Below, piece by piece: positions 1 to 11,420 of a stretch of 64,000 nucleotides of DNA (its first letter is position 1; the number at the start of each line of letters is the position of its first letter). The translations under genes were made by a program, and so were the position numbers. This DNA is from Liquidambar formosana (taxonomy: Eukaryota; Streptophyta; Magnoliopsida; Saxifragales; Altingiaceae), in the NCBI GenBank assembly GCA_039720395.1, contig CM077827.1, forward strand, positions 11,012,099-11,076,098. Direction: 5' to 3'. The notes beneath the pieces were generated by a model, which saw only the letters and a program-made list of their open reading frames with translations, had not been told where the DNA came from and did no database searches.

Positions 1-510
1 GTGCTAAAAAATTACATATTGTGTCTATTTATACCATCGGAGCACATTGTGCAAGTTATAGCATTTAACAGTTGACATTATAGCATGTGCTAAAATAGAA
101 ATAGCATAGACAAAACAGTACAAACCACTGAAAATGCTTGAAATTAGTTGCAAAAACTTTGGCAAATGCATTACATAATATTTTTAACAAAAATGATTCA
201 CCTTTATAACATGCCTTTTGACACTTATAAGTAGGACTAAAACTTGGTCTGGGCCAGGGAAAAATTTGGACCGAATCGAACTAATTCAGTACTACAAAAT
301 CTAAATTGGAACTGGACTAGAAAAATGGTCCCGTTCTCTCTTTTTTTTTTTTACTTTTTTTTGGTAAAAAGTAAGAAATTATTAAATAAGTATTATTATT
401 CATTTAATAATACTTATATATGGAGTGTAATATATTAATATTAACTGTGTGGAAATATCTCTGAACCGAGGTTCCAGCTCGGGATGGGAATCTCAAACCG
501 GAAACGCTGA

Positions 511-650
511 CACGTGGCAAAGGCCATTCAACCAGGCCAGCTACAACGCACGTGATCCATCTCCCATGATCCAGTTCGGGCCAAAGAGTTAAACCACGAT
601 ATTCGACACGTGGTTAATACCACGCGATGGGATCTGCTGCAAACCACGTG
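511..650 (+). promoter_or_regulatory. Cluster of four CACGTG (G-box/ABRE-like) motifs in the solo LTR
   Basis: CACGTG occurs at 511-516, 549-554, 607-612 and 645-650. The start-to-start spacing is 38, 58 and 38 bp. Each has the ACGTG core bound in plants by bZIP (ABF/GBF) and bHLH factors. They lie 250-390 bp upstream of the LTR TATA box. Further down, CCATGGTCAGA-like words repeat near 810-890. Binding is inferred. Confidence 0.6.
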
Positions 651-900
651 ACCTCTCAGCTCGGGATCTTACTTTCATCTCGGGGCACCTGTCCTATGAC
701 TCACATTACAGTCAAAATCCTACTACAGTCCAAAACTGCTACAGCAGCTGTAATTCCTGACACAACGATTATTAGGAATCATGGTTCCACCCCAACCACG
801 ATTGACAAACCATGGTCAGACAGTTATTGGTAAACCATGGTCAGATCTGACCTAACCAAAGCAGTTACCTGACCTCACATGGTCAGTCCGTACAGGTGGG

Positions 901-908
901 TATAAAAA
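901..908 (+). promoter_or_regulatory. TATA box of the solo LTR
   Basis: TATAAAAA preceded by GTGGG sits about 245 bp before the LTR end, a normal position for the U3/R boundary of a plant LTR promoter. Confidence 0.55.
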
Positions 909-1147
909 GAATACGATACAGCCAAATGTGGTAAGCTACAGTACCCTAATCCTCTGAGATTCATCTTCTTCCTTGCCTCATTCTCCCCAACATAGTTTTC
1001 TGACTTAAGCTTTGGAGAGGGCACAGCCAAAACCCACCTTGGCCTACCCTCTGACCCGTTTTCCAAACTTGTGATTGCAGGTCCAGGCGAGAGAGCAAGC
1101 TCCATCATCAACACTTAGTTCGGGGAGCAGATTTTACCCCGCACATT

Positions 1148-1150
<3 letters not shown>

Positions 1151-1192
<42 letters not shown>
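1151..1192. repeat. (AT)n microsatellite
   Basis: An uninterrupted run of about 21 AT units follows the TSD of the solo LTR. A shorter (TA)n run lies at about 2007-2036. Confidence 0.95.
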
Positions 1193-1196
<4 letters not shown>

Positions 1197-1389
1197 ATTC
1201 AGGAATTCAGTCCGAGTCGATTCGGTTCTAAAACCCCCCAAATGAACTGTACCCGTACCAAATTTTGACACATGGCAAAAATGATTTTCAAAACTTTAAG
1301 ATTTCATAACTTTCAATCTACATTTCCCTTTTTAGTAAAATTCACATTTCTACAATTTACTCATCGAAATCTTCGAAACAAGACCAATC

Positions 1390-1484
1390 ATGAAATTTTA
1401 TGAAATAAATTTCAAGCTAAGTCTAGCTTGGTTTTAAATTTGATTTTTGGAACTTAACTTGAAATTTATTTCATAAAATTTCAT
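1390..1484. repeat. Long hairpin: 32-bp inverted arms, one mismatch
   Basis: The arm at 1390-1421 (begins ATGAAATTTTATG) is the reverse complement of 1453-1484 apart from one base, with a 31-base loop. Weaker complementarity continues outwards on both sides (GAAACAA... against ...TTGTTTC). No coding potential. It may be the centre of a foldback element. Confidence 0.8.
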
Positions 1485-1760
1485 ACTCATCATGGGTGTT
1501 GTTTCAAAGGAATCGATGAATAGATTCTAAAAATATAATTTTTATTCAAAACATACTAGTAAAATTGAAGTTATTTCATTTTTAAGCTTAAAAATGCAAA
1601 ATATGCACAAATGCCTTGAAAATAGGAAACAGTTATATAAGGTCATCATATTTACGAAAATGCCATGCGCTAACATTCAGCCTACAACTTTCATTCGATG
1701 AATCATTTTCCATAATATCTTGATATTAACACACACACACACACACGTATATATATATAC

Positions 1761-2002
1761 CGTTATGTTTTTATCAGCACGTATTGATATAAATTATATT
1801 AGCAAAATGCATTGGGGGTGTACCCCTTACATTAGTCCAATGTACCTCATATCCCACTAATGCACAAAGTACAACTCCCAATGCGAGTGTTGATATAAGT
1901 TATATCAGCACGTGCTTACCTGATCATCATCCTATATATATAGGATCCCAATGCATTGTGCTGATATAACTTATATCAACACGTGCTGATGGGAACATAA
2001 CC

Positions 2003-2041
<39 letters not shown>

Positions 2042-2170
2042 TTTTGGAATTCGGGTGTTGATATAAGTTATATCAACACGTGCTTACTTGATCATTATCC
2101 TATATATATAGGATCCCAATGCATGGTGCTGATATAACTTATATCAACATGTGCTGATGGGAACATAACT
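1761..2170. repeat. Palindromic MITE-like family, one full copy and two partial copies in tandem
   Basis: A full copy spans about 1761-1932, followed by an inverted half copy to about 2001 and a second pair at about 2053-2170. Each terminus carries the near-palindrome GATATAAGTTATATC next to a CACGTG-type core. The two GTGTTGATATAAG words at 1887 and 2055 are 168 bp apart, showing local tandem duplication. Related copies lie near 11.4, 24.9, 27.4, 27.6, 32.7 and 59.8 kb. No reading frame is present. Confidence 0.8.
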
Positions 2171-2464
2171 ATGTATATATATATATATTTGGGAATTTGG
2201 TCCGGATCAGATTCTGAAACCCCTTAAACCGGAACCGGCCCTGTTACTGTTCGGACCGGTCCAATCCTCAAGTCTACCCAAACCATGTTGCACACCTACT
2301 TATAAGCTTACATCATAAATTACATCTTCAACTTTATTCTCACAAGGCCATTATTATGGTAACCTAACAGCATTTGCCTCACTTTTTTAAGTGAGTGATT
2401 TCGGTTTCAAATTTATGAAAAAGCATTGATACCCATTTTTATCAATTATAGTAAATAAATAAAT

Positions 2465-3650
2465 GGGTAATAGCACTTTAGGGTCCAAAGTTTAAATTGC
2501 GTCAATTCAATACCCGAATTATTAATTGAGTTGCAATCTGGGGTCTACTGTCAAAATTTTCTATATTATCCCTACTTTACTCCTTTTATGGATTTGAAAA
2601 CCTTATTTTACCCCTATCAACTAGGGGTGTTAATGGTTCGGTTTGGTTCGGTTTTAGGAGAGATTTCAAACCAAACCATTATACTTCGGTTTTGTTCCTC
2701 CCAAACCAAAACCAAACCATACTATAAAAAAACCAAACCAAACCAAACCATTATATTTCGGTTTGGTTCGGTTCGGTTTCGGTTTTAACCTATCAATTAA
2801 CAACAAATAATTGAAAATGAAAAAAATGACATGCCAAACCCCAAATAAAAACATTTTTAATAAAAGCATTACATTAGCAACTAAAAAAAAAAAAACATTG
2901 TATCAAAATAGAAACAGATTGACATATATCACACACAACATTAATAGCTAATTTAATACATACCAATCTAAAAAAAGGAAAAACAATAAGAAACTTAAAA
3001 TCAACAAAAACAAGTCCATTACCTATTTTACCCTTATTAGAATTGGGAATTTACAAACCTTAAGTTTATATATATATATATATATATCTATTATATTTTT
3101 CGGTTTTTTCGGTTTGGTTTGGTTTTTAAAACTGAAAACCAAAACCAAACCAATTGAGTTCGATTTTCTAAAATTAAAACCATAACCAAACCTAATGGCA
3201 AAAAAACCAAACCAAACCGCCCGGTTCGGTTTGGTTCGGTTTGGTTCTCGGTTTTAACCAAAACCATTAACACCCCTGCTATCAACAACTAATAAATTTT
3301 TATATTTTAATCAGATCTGAATCAATCTTATCTTCTTTCTCTCTCTATATTTCTATCAACATCTAATAAACCTTTATATTTTCTATTTACAAAACACAAA
3401 TCTGATGGTAGAGTAATTCAGATTTGGTTAAAATATAAAGGTTTATTAAATGTTGATAGAGGTAAAATAGGATTTTCAAACCCATAAAAAAGGCAAAATA
3501 GGGATAATACTGAAAATTCTGATTGCACACCCCAAATTGCAACTCAACTAATAATTCGGGTACTGAATTAACACAATTTAAATTTTGGATCCTAAAGTGA
3601 AACTTGACCCAAACTTTAGATTCTTAATTGCAACTTACCCTAAATAAATC
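2465..3650. mobile_element. Mutator-like MITE with very long TIRs and 9-bp TSD, split by a hAT MITE
   Basis: The element starts GGGTAATAGCAC and ends TTGCAACTTACCC, with the 9-mer TAAATAAAT immediately on each side (2456-2464 and 3651-3659). The terminal inverted repeats (TIRs) run well over 150 bp into the element (CTTTAGGGTCC..., AATTCAATACCCGAATTATTA... and their complements). Removing the inner insertion at 2622-3286 leaves about 521 bp, close to the 541-bp relative at 31610-32150. Long TIRs with 9-bp TSDs are typical of Mutator-like elements. No transposase is encoded. Confidence 0.82.
2622..3278. mobile_element. hAT MITE, 657 bp, 8-bp TSD CTATCAAC
   Basis: CTATCAAC flanks the insertion (2614-2621 and 3279-3286). 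The left end TAGGGGTGTTAATGG and the reverse-complemented right end CAGGGGTGTTAATGG match in 14 of 15 bases, and CAGGGGTG is a classic hAT terminus. The subterminal parts are packed with AACCAAACC / GGTTTGGTTCGG words on both strands. The small reading frames inside come from this low-complexity sequence and are not genes. Confidence 0.87.
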
Positions 3651-3659
3651 CCTGTTCTT

Positions 3660-4054
3660 ACAAGAAACCCAATCATCATTCGAGTCATCACTAAATTCGT
3701 ACACTTCATCTTCATCATTTATATTTCACCCATTTTAGCAAACATTTCATCAATATGAGGTGGCTGGGATGAAAGACTCAAAATCCATCCATGTTGAGTA
3801 TATCACCACTCATATTGCCACCCATTTCAGGTAAACATATGAGGTAGTTGGGATGATGATGATGATGAGACAATAGTGGTGACTGCCCTGATGGACTAGC
3901 GTATGTTGTATAAGCAATTCTATTTGCCTTCACAAACACAAGTAATTAATATCTGCATTTTTTAAAACTAAATAATCTCATTTCCCTTATAGATTATGAC
4001 AACTATAAATGTTTACAAAAGAACCACCCGCAACTAAAGCACCATCACAATTAC
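3660..4054. other. Intergenic, nothing recognised
   Basis: AT-rich unique-looking sequence with a short GATGAT run near 3855. I see no reading frame, TIR or RNA gene. Confidence 0.6.
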
Positions 4055-4062
4055 CTTATAAG

Positions 4063-4374
4063 TAGGGGTGGAGTAGGAATTTATCTCCAATAGGGGCATT
4101 GTGCTATGATTCTATGAAGCAGGAATTAGGAACTAAAAGCCCTAGAAAGCATTTTTTGAAAACATTACTTTTTAGTAAACATTTTCCAATTTAATACCAG
4201 AAAAAGGATTTTTTTTGTCAATTTATTACAAATTGACTGTAAATATACTTTAAAATGACTACCAGTTTTCTCTTTTTGGCATTATGTTGAGAAATAGTTA
4301 TCAAATAGTAATATCTCTCCCCCAAAAAAAACCTTGGTTGAACCAGTGGGGCCACGCCCCTAGCTCCGCCCATG
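4063..4374. mobile_element. hAT MITE, 312 bp, 8-bp TSD CTTATAAG
   Basis: CTTATAAG flanks the element (4055-4062 and 4375-4382). The left end TAGGGGTGGAGTAGG and the reverse-complemented right end CATGGGCGGAGCTAGG are related inverted repeats of the common plant hAT type. The interior (GTCAATTTATTACAAATTGAC and neighbours) is shared with the palindromic repeats near 15.4-15.7 kb. Non-coding. Confidence 0.8.
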
Positions 4375-4382
4375 CTTATAAG

Positions 4383-5755
4383 AACTCTATGTTTCTATAT
4401 CTATCCGAATCTACCTTCCATTTCATATGAACCCTAGAAAATTTATTCTAAAACAAACTAAAATTCTTACCTTAGTTTTCATTTTTCTTTCTACCCTGCA
4501 TATAAAATGTATACAACAATAGACAGAACTGTCAATGCATTAGATTTTGATTTGGATTTGATTTGAATTCGATCTGATTATTAGGAGATGGTAAGAGAAT
4601 TGGGATAGGCCTTGCGGATTACCCGAGATTGATTGTAACAGTCCCATGCTAGCTGTGATATCTGGGTATATATCAAGCTGTAAAATCTTTGTAACGGTCA
4701 CACTAGCTATGCTAGTTGGGTATATTTATAGCTGTATATATTTCTTTCCTTTCTTGCTGTAAATATCCTTGATACACTGGTATCGTAAAGATGTATATAA
4801 GCATAATTGGATCAATGAGAAATCAAATACTCTTCTCCCAAATTTGTACACGTTAATAGTCTGAATATGATAATATGTTAATTAACAAATCAAATATGGA
4901 TATTAATTACCTTATTCAATCTGATATAAATCCAATCCGATAAATTAAATAATATATTAGATTAAACATTTTATTAGTTGTTAGTTTACCACATATCTAT
5001 GGTTCTTATGAATATTATATAGTAAAAATTTATCCTCAAATTAAAGATATATTTAATATGATTATTTAAATTTTAAAAAATTCTACTTTTTTTCTCTAAA
5101 ATTCATGTCAATTCATTGTAAGATTATCACATCAGATTAGACATCTAAAAATAACAAATTTGGAGATGGATTTGTATTTTATAGGATTATCAGATTGGAT
5201 CAGATCGGATGGCAAGACGAAGAAACTAGTCTCTCTATTTTTTCTCTTTGTAACAAAGAAGATACGGGTTGCAAACGCATCACATGTGCTCGGCTACTAG
5301 TATAAATAATGTCAAGCACATGCACTCTTGCATTTGTGTAATAAAAAGCAATTATTCAATTCTTTAGGCCATGGCGGCTTAAAGAAATGTCATTATGCAC
5401 TACAAATCTATTGCCCTAATTAAATATCAAGTAAAATCTATTTCCTCCTCTCCCCCTCCCAAAAAAAAAAAGAAAAAAGAAAAAGAAAAACGATAGGTTA
5501 ACACTCACATTCACTTACGTACCAACGTGGAGTTGAAATCAAACCTTTTGCAAACTCCACACCTTTATTAGTATAGAACATATCATTAGGTCCAAGGGCC
5601 ATTGACATCAAGAGGAATCAAATGACCTAAAAAGTCTCTTATCATGCAAATATTTACCACAAAAATATTGGGCAAATTACAGAGAATCCCCTAAAGTTTT
5701 GCCAATTTTCATGTAACCAGCCTAAAGAAAAAATCGATACAATATACCCGTGAAA
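4383..5755. other. Intergenic, nothing recognised
   Basis: AT-rich sequence with an A-rich run near 5461-5490. No reading frame longer than about 60 codons and no family motif seen. GATCTGATTATTAGGAGATGG (4571) and GATTATCAGATTGGATCAGA (5186) are weakly repeated words without a clear element boundary. Confidence 0.5.
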
Positions 5756-5914
5756 CCACATTAGGCGTTTGGATGGATAGTGGTATATATTTATGTAAAT
5801 GTTGGGATTTCCCTCCTGTGTCACGGAAGTTGGAAATGCTACGTCTCATATTCTTGGATGGATTATAATATTTCTTTAAATTTTGATTCTTTTATTAAAC
5901 GCCCAATGTGGTTG
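5756..5914. repeat. Short TIR element, about 159 bp
   Basis: CCACATTAGGCGTTTGG at the left and the complement of TTAAACGCCCAATGTGG at the right form inverted ends. No clear TSD could be read, so the superfamily stays open. Confidence 0.5.
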
Positions 5915-8900
5915 TGAGACAAAAAAATAAATAAATAAATAAATCTTTGAATAAAAATTGATTTATTTTTGTTTCACAAAGAAAATAAAGAGTCACCACC
6001 TTTTTTTAAGGAACAAGAAATCAGGATTTAGGGACTAAGTTACGATGTGAGAAGAATCTAATTGGATTAACTCAATTCCTTTATCAATAAATGTCACCAT
6101 GTGTTCTAAGAACAAATCATATGCATCCATCCATTCATCCATAAAGCAATAATAAAGAGAGATAAAGAAACAAATAATGAACAAATGAAAAAAAAAAAAA
6201 AAGCCTAGCTAAGATATACAATATCCTAAAACGGACTTGATGCTAACATATCTATAAGTTTCCTAGGAAGGATCAATGTCCACATAATTCAATTCGAAAC
6301 ATCTATGGGGGAGAAGACTTACTCATCACGTGGTAGAACTATGTGAGACATGCATCTACTTTTTCATCCCTAGCCAAAGAGATTTTTGAGTTAAGATAAA
6401 ACTCCACTCAAGAGTGTTTCAATTTAAGAAAAACATTTCTACCAAGAGTTTAAATTTGAAAATATCTCTAACTATAGAGATTAAATTTAAGAAAAATTCT
6501 CTTGCTGGAGTTTTATTTAGAAAATACCGTACCTCTCCTAATTAGAATCTTAACTAAAACAAAATTAGAAGAGTTTTATTTAGAGAAAAATTCTAACTCT
6601 AGAATTTTAGATAAAAACCAAGTCTTATAATCTAGAATTTTAATTTAACTAAAAATTCTACCTTCAAGAATTTTAATTTGATTTCTAGAGTTTTTGACAA
6701 AAAAAAAAGAAAAAAAAGAAAAGAGTAACAAAATCTTTTTTTATTTTTTAATGCTGATTTCAATTAAAATAAATAAAATACAAATTTTCTAGAGTTTAAC
6801 TTAAAAACCAACTCTTCTAAGTTCTAACTAATTTTTAGATGAAAATTATCCTCTTTTTTTAGAGTTTCAATATATACGACCAGTAAAATTCTATTTCTAA
6901 AATTTCACTTGGAAAATAATTTTATTTTATGAAACAACTCTTTTCCTTATAATCATAATTCTATTGAAATTCTGACGAAACCTGCATAACTTCCATGCGA
7001 AGGGTAGCCTAAGGGAAGGGAGAATTTCCTAGGCTAATCAATAATTAAGAATCAACTATCCTAGAAATAATATGGTAACTACCAAAGATTTCATCAAAAC
7101 CACCTCAAAAAGCATAGCTGTCCAATTTTGAACAGAATGTAAAACACCCTAAAAGATTATTTAAACGTACACATGCAAAATCATTGAAATATGCAATGGA
7201 TAAATCTCCTATTCCTACATGCAATGGATCATATATGCAAAATAACTCTAAAAAAAAGCTCAAAAACAATTCTGTCCATATTTGGACAGGATGCAAAACA
7301 CCCTAAAATGATGATCATATTGAAATATGCGAAGGATCACTAACATGTAAAAACAACTATTGCTATGCAAAAATATTAACTTTAATGCAATCTACATGCA
7401 AACATATTTTCCTACATGCAAAAACAATGTAAACATCAATTAAATGAAGTCATCGTGTTAGGAAAAATATGCTACAATGCCTAGAACAATACTATCATGC
7501 TAGAATAACAACATGCTAGCAAAATGGACATATTATCGAATAGAAACATGCTATAAAACTAGAAAAAAACATGAGAGAACTATTCTAAACATGTAGACAA
7601 AACCCTTAAACATGCTTGCTATTTTATCAAAAATAAACATTCTAAACATGCTGTCAAGATCAACTAAGTATGCAAAGCATGCTATCAAAATTATCAAAAC
7701 ATGTAAAACTAATCTAGACATCTAGACATGCTAAACATACTTTAAACATGCTTCTAAAATCCTAAACATGTTGCTTGTAACACTCATGCATCCTAAAATA
7801 AGAGGAAAAACAGAGCGAGAATAAGAGAACGAAAAAGAGAGAGGTCAGAGAAGAATACCTCTATAGGCAATACTAAGACTTGCTTCTCCTTTCTTCAAGC
7901 TTTAAAATATTCTCCAATAAACTTCGAAAATCTCAGGTGTGGAGGTCAAGTATGGAGTTTTATGGGTGGTTCACTCTCTCTCTCTCTCTCTCTCTAGAAC
8001 TCTCAAAGACAACTAAAGCATAGTGCTGAAAAATGGCCTAAGGGTCTCTCTTTATAGGGAACTTCCAAGTATTTTGAATGGTTAGGATTAATCCAACTCA
8101 AATTAGATCAATGGCTATGAAAGAGTCTTAAAAAAATAATGACTAAAGTGTTGTTATTTTTTAAAACAACTAAAACAAAATAAAAAAGCCTATGAAAAGT
8201 TCGAGAAAAACTTATATGTAACTATGATATGATTGATGTAGTATCACAAGCCAATGAGAGTTAAGGAAAGTAGGATTGTCAGAATACTTTCTTGCCCCAT
8301 ATACAATCTCACTTTACTTTGATCTCATTAGTCCATGACACTAACTGGCTGTGTCACAATCACATGGAAGACTCACTCGAGATCGAAATTCTACGTAAGA
8401 GATCGACCAAGTTGAAAAAGTCATCTTAGGTTTTTACTCTGGAAAAATCTCTTAAATACTCCAAAAATTATTCCTGAGAGATGTAAAATAAATTGGATAA
8501 TAAATACAATTTTTTATGAATTATAAATAATTAAAAAAAAAAGTATATTTTGGAGTCGAACAAAAAAATTTGCGATTTGTCCCATCTCATCATAATGGCA
8601 TTGACAGCATTTTAATAAAATGGTTATAACTTCCTCTAAAAAACTCAGATTGATGAACCGTTTGAAGTGATGGAAACTAGACTCGAAGGGCTTTAAAATA
8701 ACACTCCATATAATACCCTTGGTTAATCCATAAAAACACAGTTCATTAATTTCAGTTTCTTCAAGACTCCGACATGTTCAACCTCGAATTAACTTAATTG
8801 GACCTAGAGAAGAAAAATGGTTCCACCTCTTGGTCAAATCCTCTCATCAAATCCCTTTCAAAAACCATGCTGGACATTGAAAAAAATTTATTTAAATCAA

Positions 8901-9400
8901 AATGAAAGTGAATTGATCCAACAATTTCGAATTGAAAGTCATTTCCCAAAAACTTAAAAGAATGAAGGGTCTCTTTGCCATTGTGGATCCACTTAAAATT
9001 AAATTAATCCAGAGCCGTCCGAACCCGAATTAACCTTTAAAATAGATTCCTTAAGTCATCGTGAGCACAGTGGAACAACCTGGGAGAGAATCCGAGTTCA
9101 AATGAGAATTTTATAAGTAAAATGATGAAAATGCCCTCCAATCGCAAAAGTTCTTATTGTTTATTTAAACTCAACCGGATTTGAACCAGTGACTTCAGTC
9201 TAGTCCTCACTCTCCGAAAACCTAATGTGAATGATGGAATGAAAAAACAATTAAAGAAAAAAAAAATGCATGTGATGATAGCCTCAAATTGGAGAGGTCA
9301 AAGGGCAAAAATGTCCATTGAATCTTAAAAACATGCATGTGATATACAACCTAATAGCCCAGCCCAATGTAAACTGTAGATGGCCCAATCCATACCAAAC
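5915..9400. repeat. Anonymous repeat-like non-coding DNA, possibly an old LTR-element remnant
   Basis: About 3.5 kb of AT-rich sequence holds no credible reading frame. It has a GAGTCACCACC word near 5989, many short diverged motifs, an A/CATGC-rich block at 7100-7800, a CT microsatellite at 7975-7996 and a moderately GC-richer tail (8560-9100). The texture resembles untranslated parts of plant retroelements, but no LTR ends, primer-binding site or polyprotein could be found. This assignment is inference only. Confidence 0.35.
7100..7800. repeat. Degenerate ACATGC-rich repeat block
   Basis: AAACATGC, CTACATGC and similar words recur dozens of times at irregular spacing. A longer unit appears twice: TGTCCAATTTTGAACAGAATG near 7119 and TGTCCATATTTGGACAGGATG near 7271, each followed by the same AAAACACCCTAAAA, about 152 bp apart. 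This suggests an old, degraded tandem array. Confidence 0.6.
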
Positions 9401-9518
9401 TATTCTCACTCCATGCATTGAATTCATGGCCTAGTAATAATATATGTTACGTTTCACTAAATTGTTTGAAGAAATACGATCTTTGGTTATTTTTGCCTTC
9501 CAATTCTACACCTTTTTT

Positions 9519-9726
9519 CTATGTTTGTTTAATTGGAATGGAATGGATGAGAATGAAATTTGATTTCATGCTTAAAGTAGTTTGGAATGAAAGAGATTTG
9601 AAATGGTTGTCTAAACATACTATTTGATTTCATTCCCATTCAAATTATCTCATCCAAGCATACTGTTTAGAATAAATTAGAATGAGATTCCATTCCATCC
9701 ATTCCATTCTAGCTAAACAAACATAG
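9519..9726. mobile_element. Small TIR MITE, about 208 bp
   Basis: The left end CTATGTTTGTTTAATTGG and the reverse-complemented right end CTATGTTTGTTTAGCTAG pair, and both continue into GAATGGAATGGATG. The whole element is nearly a foldback. The terminal style is that of Tourist/PIF MITEs. A TTA stands at the right edge but the left TSD is not clear. Confidence 0.62.
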
Positions 9727-11282
9727 CCTTAATTTCTCCTCTTTTGGGAAGAAGTGGAATATATGCACTAGATTGAATCTGTCATTACCATGTGATTCAT
9801 AGCGCTTATGTCTGATGAATCTATCTTTACTTCATATTGTCATGTTAAAGGATGCCTCTATTGACCCTAAGACTTGCTGTTTATGCTCCACTTATTTTAC
9901 ATTTTAAGATTTTATGACAAATATAAAATGTTTTCATAAAAACAGACCATATAGTTTATTAGAAAACATTATTTTGAACAACTTTGTATTTCATAGAACA
10001 TTAAAATATAAAATAAATGAAAAGCAAGTCAATCTTAAGGTGCCAATAGAGGCCCCTATGTTAAAATCTAAAGTGGCCCAAGTTTTAGCCTAGAATGGGT
10101 TATCACCATAGTTTTTCTTATTTTTTATAGTAAACAAAGAACTCTATACAGGTATTCAATAGTAATTGTATGAGGATCATTGATAGGAATTTTAATTTCC
10201 ATTTTTTATTTTTTATGTAATGACAAAAGTATATGGAAACTTAAAACATTAAAAGGCAAGCTTTTAAGTAATCAGAATTAGGCCTTCAGGTCAAAAAAAT
10301 AAAGTTTTCTAAGTTTTCTTTGTGGATTCAACTCCCTATGCTTTATGTAAAAGGAGAAAGGGTCCGAAAGAGAAAAAAAAAAAAAAAAATTAGATTGGAC
10401 AAATAAAAGGTAACCCAAGGAGTTATTGGGCTTTCTTTTAAACCTAACAACAACAACAACCAAAAAAGAGAAAAGAAAAGGGGAAAAAAAGGATCGAGAT
10501 TTACACTCGAACATATATACTGAAAAGCTCCTATGAGGGTCAGCTCATAGCTGTATTGATGAGATTTCATCATTTATATCAGTAAATAAATAAATTTCAA
10601 GATAAGGTCTATACTTTTGGAAAAAAAACTTTTCAAGTGTTTCACATACAGAAATTTATGAATGCCATGTGCTTTGATCATACAAGCAAATCAAAGTTTG
10701 ATGCTTTATTTAATATATTAAAATTATTCGTAACTTTGACCCTTTGTGTGATCAAATCACAAATAATTTTTTTATGAATTTTTGTATGTTTTTTAAAGAA
10801 TTCTCTATCCACGGTATAGTCTTGTCTTGAAATCTTTACGTTAACTTTTGAATTTGAGTGACAGCTACCTCATCATTTCACCAATAAGGACCCCTCATGG
10901 CAGCCTTACCCAACATAACATATATTTGTGTATCTGCATGTCATCGTTGCAATTGTCATGCCAGTGGGATTTTTTAAATATGGGGTTTTGGGGACTTGGG
11001 GGAATTGCTTTTTGATTTACACTTCCCAACTTAATACCAAACAATTAAAATTGATAGTCAATTTGTAGCACATTGACAAGCAATACCCTTTGCTTGGTAC
11101 CACGTTGACAGTCAATTTTTTAAGGCATTAAAAATGATTAACTGCTGAGTTTGTTTGTTTGTTTGTTTGTTTTTGTTTTTTTCTTTTTTTTGTTTTTGTT
11201 TGTTTTTTAACAAGCTGCTGAGTTTGTTCCAAAAGTAATTGGTGTGAGTGGCTTTTAAATGGTTTTTTTTTTTGAAAAAAAA

Positions 11283-11283
<1 letters not shown>
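9727..11283. other. Intergenic, simple-sequence rich
   Basis: No gene seen. The stretch holds A-runs (10371-10389), a CAACAA run (10447) and a (GTTT)n run at 11152-11172. At about 10975-11120 there is a partial, diverged copy of the ACAAATTGAC palindromic repeat family found at 15.4-15.7 kb. Confidence 0.5.

Positions 11284-11329
<46 letters not shown>
11284..11329. repeat. (AT)n microsatellite
   Basis: About 23 AT units. A second run lies at about 11381-11406, just before a copy of the palindromic family. Confidence 0.95.
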
Positions 11330-11333
<4 letters not shown>

Positions 11334-11381
11334 TTTGACCATATGCGAAATATTTCAGGATATCTCACACATGATCAACTC

Positions 11382-11412
<31 letters not shown>

Positions 11413-11420
11413 TACTAATT

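Larger units (their letters stand above)
446..1145 (+). mobile_element. Solo LTR, 700 bp, TG...CA ends, 5-bp TSD TTAAC
   Basis: The block starts TGTGTGG and ends CCCGCACA, giving the TG...CA termini of an LTR, and is flanked on both sides by TTAAC (441-445 and 1146-1150). No gag, pol, primer-binding site or second LTR lies nearby, so this is a solo LTR left by recombination between two LTRs. It is visibly GC-richer than its surroundings. A TATA box (TATAAAAAG from 901) and four CACGTG motifs give it the layout of a U3 promoter reading on the plus strand. The superfamily cannot be assigned without an internal region. Confidence 0.82.
232..2298. mobile_element. hAT-like non-autonomous element, about 2.07 kb, with 8-bp TSD
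   Basis: The 8-mer CTTATAAG stands directly before the element (224-231) and directly after it (2299-2306), as expected for a hAT target-site duplication. The ends are imperfect inverted repeats: the left begins TAGGACTAAAAC and the right, reverse-complemented, begins TAGGTGTGCAAC, with about 16 of the first 22 bases matching. No transposase reading frame is present. The interior holds a solo LTR, dinucleotide runs, a long hairpin and copies of a palindromic repeat, so it has been a nested insertion target. The TSD is itself a palindrome, so some chance of a false pair remains. Confidence 0.62.

Noticed and set aside
446..1145. Full LTR retrotransposon
   Set aside because: No second LTR, primer-binding site or polyprotein is present next to it, so only a solo LTR is supported.
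2531..3288. Small open frames rich in Phe, Gly and Lys-Pro-Asn
   Set aside because: They are translations of the AACCAAACC low-complexity sequence in the hAT MITE.
7100..7800. CRISPR-like or regular satellite array
   Set aside because: Spacing of the ACATGC words is irregular and there are no constant repeats with unique spacers; CRISPR is not expected in a plant nucleus.
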